Assembly: GCF_001650915.1 (NCBI RefSeq)
Contig: NZ_LXYO01000037.1
Location: 62,001-126,000, forward strand
DNA from: Marinobacter sp. EhC06
GTDB taxonomy: Bacteria; Pseudomonadota; Gammaproteobacteria; Pseudomonadales; Oleiphilaceae
DNA: 64,000 nt
Direction of reading: 5' to 3'
Position 1 is the first letter of the stretch, and each line of letters opens with the position of its first letter. Of this stretch, positions 18,364 to 27,336 are shown one piece after another. Position numbers and translations under genes: made by a program. A model generated the notes under the pieces. It did not search any database. It was not told the DNA's origin and saw nothing but the letters and a program-made list of their open reading frames with translations.

Positions 18364-20892
18364 ATGTCTCATTTGTTGCGCACATCTCGCCTTTTTGCCT
18401 GGTTGTTTCTTACCGGACTGAGTGTCGCCGTTATCGTAACCTCAGGCTTTTATCTTTACCTTCGCCCTGGCCTTCCGCCGGTACACCAGCTTCTGGACAT
18501 CAAGCTTCAGACGCCACTACGGGTCTATAGCAAAGACAACAGATTAATAGCAGAATTCGGTGAAAAGAGAAGGGCACCCATCACAATCGAACAGATCCCA
18601 ACAATTCAGTTACAAGCCTTTATGGCGGCTGAAGACTCGCGTTTTTACGAGCACTTCGGGGTCGACATCAAAGGCCTGGCGCGGGCTGCAATCGAACTGG
18701 TCTCTACCGGCGAGATCCAGTCCGGAGGTAGTACCATCACAATGCAGGTTGCAAAAAATTACTTTTTGTCACGGGACCGAACCTTTATCCGGAAGTTCAA
18801 CGAGATACTTCTGGCTCTTCAGATCGAACGTGAACTGGATAAAAACCGCATTCTCGAGCTCTATCTGAACAAGATCTATCTGGGCAATCGGGCCTACGGG
18901 ATTGCCGCTGCCGCGCAGGTTTATTACAACAAGCCGGTATCAGAATTGTCACTGGCCCAGATGGCCATGCTCGCCGGCCTTCCCAAAGCGCCATCGGCGT
19001 TCAATCCCCTGGCCAACCCGGACCGTGCGATGATTCGCCGGAACTGGATTCTCGGGCGCATGCGAGATCTGGAATATATCACTTCGGATGCCCATGAGCT
19101 TGCGGTTTCAGCCCCCATTACCGCCAGTTATAACAGTACAGAAACGGAAGTCGACGCCGACTACGTTGCTGAAATGGCAAGATCTGAGATGGTTCGGCGA
19201 TTTGGGGAAGACGCCTACACAGATGGCTACACCGTCACCCTTACAGTTGATGGCAAAAAGCAACAAGTTGCCACCGAAGCGCTGAGGAACGGCCTCGAAG
19301 CCTATGATCGACGCCACGGCTTCCGTGGCCCCGTCGGGCAGATCGACCAGGAAACACTCGCCAACAGCGAATTGTCCGACCTGATTCTGAATTACCCTCG
19401 GATCGAGTCCTTGCTGCCCGCAATCGTCAAGGATGTTGACGACGAATCTGGCGAAGTGAGTGTACACGCACGCCGCATCGGCTCCGCCGTCATGCCCTTT
19501 GAAACCATGACCTGGGCAAAGCGCTACAAGACCGAAAACCTCACTGGCCCGGAGCCCGAGAAACCTTCAGATGTTGTTTCGCCAGGCGATGTTATCTATG
19601 TGCGCGCCCAGGACCCGCTCCAGGCTTCCCCGGAAGCTGACACCAACGAGCAACAGCCACAGGTTGACGAGCCGGAGCAGCCCGCAGCAGTGAACGTCGC
19701 ACTCGCCCAGATTCCGAGGGTGGAGGGCGCATTGATCTCACTGGAAGCCAAAACCGGAGCCATTGAGGCACTGACAGGGGGCTACAGCTTTGGTCAGAGC
19801 AAATACAACCGGGCCACTCAGGCACGGAGACAGCCAGGCTCAACCTTCAAGCCCTTCCTCTACCTGAGCGCCCTCGAAAGCGGCATGACGCCAGCCACTA
19901 TTTATAATGATGCGCCAATCGTATTCGACGACTCCGAACTTGAGACCGCATGGCGGCCCCAGAACTCCTCCGGACAGTTTTATGGTCCGACCCGGCTTCG
20001 GGAAGCGCTCTATCGCTCACGCAACCTGGTTTCAATCCGGCTCCTGCGCGATCTGGGCATAGAGAAAACTCTCGACTACCTGGCGCAGCTGGAAATTCCG
20101 ACCGAAAACATGCCCGACAACCTGTCGCTGTCGCTCGGAAGCGGCCAGCTTACCCCCATGGAACTGGCGAGAGGCATGGCCGTAATCGCCAACGGCGGTT
20201 ATGACGTTGAACCTTACCTGATCGAGACCATCAGCAACTTCAACGGTGAGATCATCTACCAGGCCCCTGAAACCGTTCTGTGCGAGGAAAACTGCAATGA
20301 GCTTTCAGAACAAGCGACTTCAGATGAGAAAGAAAGCGACGTAGCTACGGCGGCGGATTCCTCCGAGAGCAACGACGAGTCGCCAGAAGTTCGCGTGATG
20401 CGCCGACTGGCAGACGAGCGCGCCGTCTTCATTCTGCACTCGATGATGCAGGATGTAATTCGCCGCGGCACAGGCAGACGAGCACTGGCACTGGGCCGGG
20501 ATGACATTGCCGGTAAAACCGGTACCACGAACGAGCAGAAAGACACCTGGTTCGCTGGCTTCAATCATGAAGTGGCCACAACCACCTGGGTAGGATTCGA
20601 CCAACCGGCACCGCTTGGCAGACGTGAGTTCGGCGCCAGCACCGCGCTACCCATCTGGCTGGACTACATGGAAGTAGCTCTCGAAGGAGCACCCTCCTCC
20701 CTTATGCCTCGTCCCAACGGCATCGTAAATATCCGGATCAACCCAGAGACCGGACAGCGGGCAAGGCCCGGTGAAGACGGCGTATTTGAGGTCTTCCGCG
20801 AAGAAGACGCGCCACCACCGCTGACATCAGAAACCGAGAACGATGGTAACGGCGGTTCCGAGGAAGACGACCTCTCACGAAGAATCTTCTGA
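18364..20892 (+). CDS. ponA: Class A penicillin-binding protein 1A
   Basis: A bifunctional peptidoglycan polymerase and cross-linker. A short cytoplasmic tail and a membrane anchor (about residues 10-33) precede the GT51 transglycosylase, with catalytic Glu90 in AAEDSRFYEHFG and the GGSTITMQ and KILLALQIE-type motifs after it. An OB-like insert lies at about residues 320-440. The transpeptidase has Ser493 in GSTFKP, SRN in the second motif and Lys718 in KTGTTNEQ. At 842 residues the length is normal. The Asp/Glu-rich tail after residue 800 is poorly conserved in this family. It is divergent from pilM, as in Pseudomonas. Confidence 0.96.
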   Translation: MSHLLRTSRLFAWLFLTGLSVAVIVTSGFYLYLRPGLPPVHQLLDIKLQTPLRVYSKDNRLIAEFGEKRRAPITIEQIPTIQLQAFMAAEDSRFYEHFGVDIKGLARAAIELVSTGEIQSGGSTITMQVAKNYFLSRDRTFIRKFNEILLALQIERELDKNRILELYLNKIYLGNRAYGIAAAAQVYYNKPVSELSLAQMAMLAGLPKAPSAFNPLANPDRAMIRRNWILGRMRDLEYITSDAHELAVSAPITASYNSTETEVDADYVAEMARSEMVRRFGEDAYTDGYTVTLTVDGKKQQVATEALRNGLEAYDRRHGFRGPVGQIDQETLANSELSDLILNYPRIESLLPAIVKDVDDESGEVSVHARRIGSAVMPFETMTWAKRYKTENLTGPEPEKPSDVVSPGDVIYVRAQDPLQASPEADTNEQQPQVDEPEQPAAVNVALAQIPRVEGALISLEAKTGAIEALTGGYSFGQSKYNRATQARRQPGSTFKPFLYLSALESGMTPATIYNDAPIVFDDSELETAWRPQNSSGQFYGPTRLREALYRSRNLVSIRLLRDLGIEKTLDYLAQLEIPTENMPDNLSLSLGSGQLTPMELARGMAVIANGGYDVEPYLIETISNFNGEIIYQAPETVLCEENCNELSEQATSDEKESDVATAADSSESNDESPEVRVMRRLADERAVFILHSMMQDVIRRGTGRRALALGRDDIAGKTGTTNEQKDTWFAGFNHEVATTTWVGFDQPAPLGRREFGASTALPIWLDYMEVALEGAPSSLMPRPNGIVNIRINPETGQRARPGEDGVFEVFREEDAPPPLTSETENDGNGGSEEDDLSRRIF

Positions 20893-20908
20893 CACCCTGG
20901 ACAGGCAC

Positions 20909-20941
20909 AAAAAAACCGGCGGGATCACCGCCGGTTTTTTA
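20909..20941. terminator. Bidirectional terminator between ponA and maeB
   Basis: AACCGGCGG and CCGCCGGTT arms around a short ATCA loop are flanked by A-run and T-run on the two sides, so the hairpin can stop transcripts from both convergent genes. Confidence 0.9.
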
Positions 20942-20958
20942 TCACCCTGAACGACAGA

Positions 20959-22224
20959 TCAGATAATGTCGTCCATGGACTTGAGCGGGTAGTGCGCAGG
21001 GTATGCATTACGGGCAACCCCGGAATCCACCGCAGCGCGGGCAACCGCCGCGGGCACCACTTCAAGCAAGCGGACATCCATCGGCTTGGGAATGATGTAC
21101 TCTTTCCCGAACTCGAAGCTATCCACGCCATACGCCTCACAGATCTCCTGGGGCACAGGCTCTTTCGCCAGCTCGCGGATTGCATTGACAGCCGCCACCT
21201 TCATTTCCTCATTGATAGCGGTGGCACGTACGTCCAACGCTCCACGGAAAATGAACGGGAAGCCCAACACGTTGTTAACCTGGTTCGGATAATCAGAACG
21301 ACCGGTGGCCATGATCAGATCATCGCGGGTTGCCAGGGCAACTTCCGGACTGATCTCCGGATCGGGGTTGGAGCAGGCAAATACGATAGGCTTCGGAGCC
21401 ATTTTCTTCAGCTGGTCAGCGGTCAGCAGATCCGGACCAGACAGACCCAGGAATACATCCGCGCCATCAATAGCATCATCCAGAGTGCGCTTGTCAGTAT
21501 CGTTGGCAAACATCGCCTTATACTGGTTCAGATCATCACGACCAGAATGGATCACACCCTTGCGGTCGAGCATGAAGATGTTCTCAGAGCGAATACCGCA
21601 GCTGATCAGCAACTTCATGCAGGCAATAGCGGCGGCACCGGCACCCAGGCACACCACCTTCGCCTCTTCAATCTTTTTACCCTGCAGCTCAAGGGCATTG
21701 ATCATGCCGGCCGCAGTTACGATAGCAGTACCATGCTGGTCATCGTGGAAGATCGGCACGTTGCACTTCTCAATAAGAGCACGCTCAATCTCAAAGCACT
21801 CGGGCGCCTTGATGTCTTCCAGGTTGATTCCACCAAAGGTGTCTGCAATACGCTCAACTGTTTCAATAAACGCCTGCGGGCTTTCGGAATTGACTTCAAT
21901 ATCGAAGACATCAATTCCGGCAAAGCGCTTGAACAGTACGCCCTTGCCTTCCATAACCGGCTTGCTTGCCAGCGGACCCAGGTTACCCAGACCAAGAATC
22001 GCGGAACCATCAGAGATAACAGCCACCAGGTTGCCCTTGGCGGTGTATTTGTATGCGTTCTCCGGGTCCTTTGCGATCTCGCGGACCGGTTCGGCAACCC
22101 CGGGGCTATACGCCAGGGAAAGGTCGCGGGAAGTCTTGGTTGGCTTGGTGATTTCAACACTCAGCTTACCAGGCCGCGGCTTGGCGTGATATTCAAGGGC
22201 TGCTTCTTTCAGATCTTGAGACAT
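20959..22224 (-). CDS. maeB: NADP-dependent malic enzyme, short form
   Basis: It decarboxylates malate to pyruvate with reduction of NAD(P)+. The N-terminal malic domain contains SLAYSPGVAEP (about residue 38) and KGNLVAVISDGSAILGLGNLG (about 62-82). The catalytic lysine lies in the ISLEDIKAPE-like stretch (NLEDIKAPECFEIE). The NAD-binding domain has LGAGAAAIAC near residue 190. The product of about 421 residues lacks the C-terminal phosphotransacetylase-like domain of E. coli MaeB; the short form is also the form found in Pseudomonas. The ATG at 22224 (MSQDLKEAAL) is preferred because a GGAAC sequence precedes it; an in-frame GTG at 22245 is possible. No promoter was clear in the 170 bases upstream. 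Confidence 0.92.
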   Translation of the reverse strand: MSQDLKEAALEYHAKPRPGKLSVEITKPTKTSRDLSLAYSPGVAEPVREIAKDPENAYKYTAKGNLVAVISDGSAILGLGNLGPLASKPVMEGKGVLFKRFAGIDVFDIEVNSESPQAFIETVERIADTFGGINLEDIKAPECFEIERALIEKCNVPIFHDDQHGTAIVTAAGMINALELQGKKIEEAKVVCLGAGAAAIACMKLLISCGIRSENIFMLDRKGVIHSGRDDLNQYKAMFANDTDKRTLDDAIDGADVFLGLSGPDLLTADQLKKMAPKPIVFACSNPDPEISPEVALATRDDLIMATGRSDYPNQVNNVLGFPFIFRGALDVRATAINEEMKVAAVNAIRELAKEPVPQEICEAYGVDSFEFGKEYIIPKPMDVRLLEVVPAAVARAAVDSGVARNAYPAHYPLKSMDDII

Positions 22225-22397
22225 TGCCACTGTTCCGTTTGTCACGTTTAAAGGTAATGAACCGCCGGAGCTTGCCCAGCGGAGCGCGCCATTATGGCCC
22301 GCCAGACCCGAAACGACAAGTGGGCCATGAACATTTTGTGAACAGTCAATAGTGCTAATTGCGTATGTATCTTATGAATACACTATGAATTTCGGAC

Positions 22398-22423
22398 ACA
22401 AAAAAAGCGCCCGAAGGCGCTTT
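22398..22423 (-). terminator. Rho-independent terminator after rpmE
   Basis: On the minus strand AAAGCGCC-TTCG-GGCGCTTTTTTT: an eight-base stem with a stable tetraloop and a T run, 17 bases after the rpmE stop. Confidence 0.92.
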
Positions 22424-22439
22424 CCCGAATCCACTGCGA

Positions 22440-22661
22440 TCAGTCTTTCTTGCCGCCAATACGGCCACCGAAACGCTTCTGGAAACGGTCGATACGACCA
22501 CCGGTATCCATAACTTTCTGCTTGCCGGTGTAGAAAGGGTGGCACTGCGAACAAACATCCAGCTGCAGATCATGTGTGTAGGTAGAACGGGTCTTGAATG
22601 TGTTACCGCAGGAACAGGTGGCGGTAATTTCTTCGTACTTGGGGTGGATACCTTCTTTCAT
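22440..22661 (-). CDS. rpmE: 50S ribosomal protein L31, zinc-binding type
   Basis: A 73-residue protein that helps bridge the ribosomal subunits. It begins MKEGIHPKYEEI and carries the zinc-binding cysteines (CSCG near residue 16, CSQC near residue 37), so it is the C+ type that zinc-poor cells swap for a cysteine-free paralogue. It is divergent from priA, as in Pseudomonas. The 265 bases between them hold both promoters; none stands out by eye. Confidence 0.97.
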   Translation of the reverse strand: MKEGIHPKYEEITATCSCGNTFKTRSTYTHDLQLDVCSQCHPFYTGKQKVMDTGGRIDRFQKRFGGRIGGKKD

Positions 22662-22926
22662 GGCGAACCTCGTTAGGTCATGCCGCTACCTGATCGCGGG
22701 GTATCTTGATTACCCAGGCGCCAGGCACCGCATGTTTGAATCAATTGAGAAGACGGGGCACAATCATGCCCTGCCGGAAACAGACCGCGAATCTTACTTG
22801 CAATTATTGCTGCAGGCAAGCACCACACCTGACTTCCGGACTCGCCCTCCCCGGATTTCGCGGCAGGCCGCCGACTGAAACAGGATAAGGAAAAACCGTG
22901 ACACCCGTCATCCAGTGGAGCACTCA

Positions 22927-25101
22927 GTGCCATTGATTGCACGCATCGCCCTGAATCGTCCTCTGCGTCGACTCTTTGATTACATCATTCCAGAAGACCT
23001 CGAATTGGCGCCGGGTCAGAGAGTGCGGATCCCCTTCGGCCGGCAGCAGGCAACGGGCCTGGTTGTAGAGGTCGGCGTTGAGCCGCCTCCGGGAATAAAG
23101 CTCAAGCCGCTGTCATCGGTTATGGAGGACTGGCCCGCATTACCGCAAGAAACGTTCAAACTTCTCAGCTGGGCCAGCGACTATTATCAACACCCCTTGG
23201 GCGAATGCCTGTTCACTGCCCTACCCCCGGCTCTCAGACGAGGGCGAATCGCCGAAGAAAAAACGGAACATTGGTGGCGTGCACTCGACGACGCAGCAAC
23301 ACTTCCTGCAAACGCCTATAAACAGAAGGCGCTTTTCGATTGGCTAAGCCAGCACTCCAGGGGTGCCCCGACAAAGGATATTCTGCAGGCCGGTTTCGCC
23401 CGGGCACAGCTCAACGCACTGCACGAGAAGCAACTGATTGAGGCCGTTTCGCCGCCCCGGACGAATTCACGCGGTGAGGAACCTGAGCTTCTTGCTCGCA
23501 GACCGGAATTGTCCACGGCCCAGGCTTCAGCCGCAGAAGAGCTGGCTGCTCCAGGCGAAGGGTTTGGTGCCTTTCTCTTATACGGCATCACCGGCAGCGG
23601 AAAAACCGAGATCTACCTACACTATCTGAAACAACACCTCGGCGCCCAGGATCAGGCCCTGGTACTGGTTCCAGAGATCAATCTTACGCCGCAAACGGTT
23701 GCCCGATTCCAACACTACTTCGGCAGCCGGATTGTAGTGTGGCACTCAGCGCTTAACGACGGTGAGCGCCTGACAACCTGGCTGAAAGTCCGCAACGGTG
23801 AACCGGTTATCCTGGTAGGCACCCGATCGGCTGTTTTACTGCCCTTCACCAACTTGCGCACCATCATTGTCGATGAGGAACACGACAGCTCATACAAACA
23901 GGGCGAAGGTTTCCGTTATTCCGGCCGCGACCTGGCTGTCTATCGCGCGCACCTGAACAACTGCCCCGTCATCCTCGGGTCGGCGACTCCGTCACTGGAA
24001 TCCGTGCACAACGCCGAGCAGGCCAAATATCACCTGGTGAAACTTGAAGAACGTGCCGGCAATGCGGCGCCACCAATCATCAGTCTGCTGGATATACGAA
24101 GTCGCCCACTGGAAGGCGGCCTGTCACGGCCCGCCCTGAATGCCATCGAGCAAGCCCTGGCCAGAGGTGAGCAGGCACTCGTCTTTGTCAATCGTCGCGG
24201 ATTTGCCCCGATCATGATGTGCTTCGACTGCGGCCACATGGTTGAGTGCCCCCGTTGCGACACGCGGCTGACCTACCACCGCCGGGACCGGGCAATGCGA
24301 TGCCACCACTGCGACTACCAGACGGCAGCTACAGAACACTGCCCGAAGTGCCAAAGCGAGGCCTTCAAACCTGTTGGACAGGGCACAGAAAGAACAGAAG
24401 ATATTCTCGCCAACGCTTTCCCGGATACGCCGGTTGTGCGAGTGGATCGCGACAGCACACAGCGCAAAGGCAGCATCCAGGGCATTCTGAAGCAGGTGAA
24501 CAGTGGAAAGCCGTGCGTGCTTGTCGGCACCCAGATGTTAGCCAAGGGGCACGACTTCCCCAACGTTACCCTCGTGGTGGTGGTCAACGCCGACGGCGGA
24601 CTGTTCAGCGTGGACTTCCGGGCACCCGAACAACTGATTCAGACCCTTCTGCAGGTCAGCGGCCGCGCCGGCCGCGGCACAAAACCCGGCAAAGTTCTGG
24701 TGCAAACCTGCCACAGTGACCACCCGTTACTGAAAACGCTCTGCGAAGGCCAGTATCTCGATATCGCCGATCAACTTCTCAAAGAACGGGAAGAAGGACA
24801 ATTCCCGCCATTCCGCGCCATGGCCATCTTCAGGGCTGAGGCCGACACCATGGAAAAGAGCCTGCAGGTGCTGGATACAATAAAGCCTCTTACCAATACC
24901 ACAGGCATCGAAACCTGGGGCCCACTGCCAGCCATGATTGCCCGACGCGCCGACAAGCACCGGGCACAACTCATCCTCAACGCCCGCAACCGGAAAAAGC
25001 TGAACAGCTTGCTGACCGGAATTTGCCAGGAACTGGACCAGAGAAAGCTGCCTGCCGGGGTGAAATGGATGATTGATGTTGATCCTCAGGAAACGGGCTA
25101 A
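22927..25101 (+). CDS. priA: Primosomal replication restart helicase PriA
   Basis: PriA recognises stalled or collapsed forks and reloads the replisome. The start is taken as the GTG at 22927, because GGAG lies six bases upstream and the product begins MPLIARIALNRPLRR, like E. coli PriA; the GTG at 22915 would add four residues. The protein has the 3' DNA-binding domain (1-105), Walker A GITGSGKTE (about 220) and DEEH (about 318). The zinc-binding insertion with paired cysteines (CFDCG, CPRC, CHHC, CPKC) lies at about 433-476. The length of about 724 residues is normal. Confidence 0.96.
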   Translation: MPLIARIALNRPLRRLFDYIIPEDLELAPGQRVRIPFGRQQATGLVVEVGVEPPPGIKLKPLSSVMEDWPALPQETFKLLSWASDYYQHPLGECLFTALPPALRRGRIAEEKTEHWWRALDDAATLPANAYKQKALFDWLSQHSRGAPTKDILQAGFARAQLNALHEKQLIEAVSPPRTNSRGEEPELLARRPELSTAQASAAEELAAPGEGFGAFLLYGITGSGKTEIYLHYLKQHLGAQDQALVLVPEINLTPQTVARFQHYFGSRIVVWHSALNDGERLTTWLKVRNGEPVILVGTRSAVLLPFTNLRTIIVDEEHDSSYKQGEGFRYSGRDLAVYRAHLNNCPVILGSATPSLESVHNAEQAKYHLVKLEERAGNAAPPIISLLDIRSRPLEGGLSRPALNAIEQALARGEQALVFVNRRGFAPIMMCFDCGHMVECPRCDTRLTYHRRDRAMRCHHCDYQTAATEHCPKCQSEAFKPVGQGTERTEDILANAFPDTPVVRVDRDSTQRKGSIQGILKQVNSGKPCVLVGTQMLAKGHDFPNVTLVVVVNADGGLFSVDFRAPEQLIQTLLQVSGRAGRGTKPGKVLVQTCHSDHPLLKTLCEGQYLDIADQLLKEREEGQFPPFRAMAIFRAEADTMEKSLQVLDTIKPLTNTTGIETWGPLPAMIARRADKHRAQLILNARNRKKLNSLLTGICQELDQRKLPAGVKWMIDVDPQETG

Positions 25102-25183
25102 CGATCAGTAGATCTGGATGCATATGCAGGTTACAAAGTTTTTCATAAATGAATACTAATCATCATTGCGCGGCAATATCCTG

Positions 25184-25192
25184 TGCTATGAT
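25184..25192 (+). promoter_or_regulatory. Extended -10 promoter candidate for the Ig-like lipoprotein gene
   Basis: TGC-TATGAT forms an extended -10 element about 100 bases before the lipoprotein ATG, in a markedly AT-rich stretch (25102-25298). A possible TTGCGC upstream is spaced only 15 bases away, so recognition would rest mainly on the extended -10. Confidence 0.4.
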
Positions 25193-25298
25193 TTTCAGCA
25201 AACTAAATACCAATCTTGTGAAAATACCTGAGCTTGCCGTTCTTGTTTGGGAATGTGCATAAAAGCTTTCGCTGTAAACGGAAACTGGAGAAAAAATA

Positions 25299-27185
25299 AT
25301 GTCAGGGAAACTATTTGCACGAGTTACAGCCCTGTTGCTGACCCTCGTGCTTGCTGCGTGCGGAGGAGATAGTGGATCGAGCTCACTATCGGGTGTCGGT
25401 GGCAGTGGTACAAGCGAACCAGGCGATACCACTGAAACGGCTTCTGTAGGCACTATCCAATTGATTAATGAATCACCCCAGATCGCTACTGACGGGTCAG
25501 ACAGTTCTTCGATTACTGCAATCATAAAGGACACTGATGGTCGAGTAATGCCGGACATAAACGTTGGCTTTGCTGCCGATAACGCCGGCACTGTCTTGGT
25601 CCAAACAGCAGTTACAGGTGCTAACGGCCAAGCATCAGCTCAGGTTTCCGCTGGCAACGATCCAAGGAACCGCACGATCACTGTGACCGTGACTGCCGGC
25701 GACGTATCAAGAACAACATCTATCTCCGCGACGGGAACGTCGATTTCAATAACAGGGCCCTCTTCCATCGTTGCTGGCGCATCGGCTACCTATACTGCTC
25801 GGCTTGTCGATGCAGATAACGACCCGATTGTCGGAGAAACGATTGACGTATCAACGGAGCTTGGAAATCAGATTTCAAATGCGGCAACCTTCGCAACCGC
25901 CCTTGATGGCACTGTAACGTTCGACCTAGTCGCACAGTCCGGAGGATCAGAGGCAATAACCGTCTCAGCCTATAGCGGCGAGAGCCTTGTATCTGCGGAA
26001 AGAGCAGTTACCATCTCACCAGATCAATTCAGCTTCACTTCCCCAACTGCAAATACCGAAATCGAGTTGAATGCCACGCAGACCCTGGAAGTAGAGTGGC
26101 TTTCCAGTGGGGTAGCCGTTGCAGATGGTTCCAGCGTGGTTTTTGAGACAACCCGAGGAGTCTTCACTCAAAGCAGCTCTAGCACAGCCACTGTGACGAC
26201 CACTGGAGGCATTGCCACCGTGGATATTTCATCTACCAATGTCGGCCCAGCATCTGTTACCGCACGCAGTGAAGCGGCAGGCGGGCCGTCAGCACAAAGA
26301 ACTTTTGAGTTCGTATCTACAACTCCAACGCAGCTTAATCTGCAAGCAGACAAGACACAAATCGGCCAAAATGAATCTGCAGTAATTCTGGCTACAGTGC
26401 GTGATGCGAACAACAACCTGGTCAAGAACGCTACCGTAAACTTCACCCTAGACGACGTAACTGGCGGTTCACTCTCCGCAGGCTCAGGCGAAACCAATAG
26501 CCAAGGTCAGACGCAAGTAACCTATACGTCCAGCTCAGTTTCCAGCTCTTTAAATGGTGTAACCATTTTCGCTACAGTTCCTAATACGGCGATATCAGAG
26601 AGTCTATCTTTGACAGTAGGAGGGCAAGCCCTGCGGATAAATATTGGCACCGGAAACGAGATCGTTGAGTCCGGGCTAACCCTGTACAAGCAGCCGTGGA
26701 CGGCAATTGTCACGGACGCAAACGGCAACGCATCCGCTAATCGGTCAGTACAGGTCAGCGTTGTCCCAGTGCGCTATTTCAAGGGGTTCTATGTCAAACC
26801 GACTTCCAGTGACCCTTGGGTCGCGTCATACACGGTTGCTGACGGCTGCGTGTCTGAAGACATCAATAATAACGGCATCCTTGACGCCTCAGACAATGAC
26901 GAGAATGGCAATGGAGCTCTAGAACCTGACCCCTCAGCAACCGTACCTATGAGCCTGACAACCGGCGCTGATGGAACCGTTACGTTCGATCTCACCTATC
27001 TTAAAAGTGAATGTTCATGGATTGAAGTGGACCTAATTGCCACCACCAGTGTTCAGGGCACCGAATCCCAGGCTAGACAGCGATTTACTCTGTCCTGCAC
27101 TGCGGACGACCTGGATTCGCCTGCACCTCCGGGGGGTGGCGATAGCCCGTATGGTACAGCCACATCCTGCGCCAATCCTGAATAG
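25299..27185 (+). CDS. Outer-membrane-type lipoprotein with tandem bacterial Ig-like (Big_1/invasin-like) domains
   Basis: A 628-residue protein. A signal peptide ends in the lipobox LAAC (Cys21), followed by GGDSGSSS; lacking Asp at position +2, it should be sorted to the outer membrane under the Lol rule. Four or so Ig-like repeats follow (about residues 45-140, 145-245, 250-350 and 350-450), with recurrent VxDxxGxxxxxxxVxF and T-x-x-x-GxxxVxxT patterns typical of Big_1/invasin repeats. The C-terminal part (about 450-610) has an Asp/Asn-rich segment near 521-546 (DINNNGILDASD and DENGNG) that looks like a calcium loop. It probably works in adhesion or surface structure; the partner is unknown. 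It has its own promoter candidate and terminator and interrupts the priA-argS order. Confidence 0.75.
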   Translation: MSGKLFARVTALLLTLVLAACGGDSGSSSLSGVGGSGTSEPGDTTETASVGTIQLINESPQIATDGSDSSSITAIIKDTDGRVMPDINVGFAADNAGTVLVQTAVTGANGQASAQVSAGNDPRNRTITVTVTAGDVSRTTSISATGTSISITGPSSIVAGASATYTARLVDADNDPIVGETIDVSTELGNQISNAATFATALDGTVTFDLVAQSGGSEAITVSAYSGESLVSAERAVTISPDQFSFTSPTANTEIELNATQTLEVEWLSSGVAVADGSSVVFETTRGVFTQSSSSTATVTTTGGIATVDISSTNVGPASVTARSEAAGGPSAQRTFEFVSTTPTQLNLQADKTQIGQNESAVILATVRDANNNLVKNATVNFTLDDVTGGSLSAGSGETNSQGQTQVTYTSSSVSSSLNGVTIFATVPNTAISESLSLTVGGQALRINIGTGNEIVESGLTLYKQPWTAIVTDANGNASANRSVQVSVVPVRYFKGFYVKPTSSDPWVASYTVADGCVSEDINNNGILDASDNDENGNGALEPDPSATVPMSLTTGADGTVTFDLTYLKSECSWIEVDLIATTSVQGTESQARQRFTLSCTADDLDSPAPPGGGDSPYGTATSCANPE

Positions 27186-27203
27186 AACATTCTGAGCAGA
27201 AAA

Positions 27204-27232
27204 CGGAGAGGCGACCAGGCCTCTCCGCTTTT
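27204..27232 (+). terminator. Rho-independent terminator after the Ig-like lipoprotein gene
   Basis: CGGAGAGGC-GACCAG-GCCTCTCCG, a perfect nine-base stem, is followed by CTTTTC, 18 bases after the stop. Confidence 0.8.
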
Positions 27233-27237
27233 CATGT

Positions 27238-27266
27238 TTGAGTAAAAAACACCTTTCCGCGATAAT
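27238..27266 (+). promoter_or_regulatory. Sigma-70-type promoter for argS
   Basis: TTGAGT (27238-27243) and GATAAT (27261-27266) with a 17-base spacer lie directly after the terminator of the upstream gene. Transcription would begin about 65 bases before the argS ATG. Confidence 0.65.
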
Positions 27267-27336
27267 AACTGCCTTCTGTTTTCAGCGGGCCCCTGCCCCA
27301 AATCCAATTCTCCTGTAAACCGAGTCATCTGACAGC

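Noticed and set aside
20992..22251. A 419-codon open frame on the plus strand inside maeB.
   Set aside because: Antisense shadow of the malic enzyme gene; the amino-acid make-up is rich in His and Arg, as shadows are.
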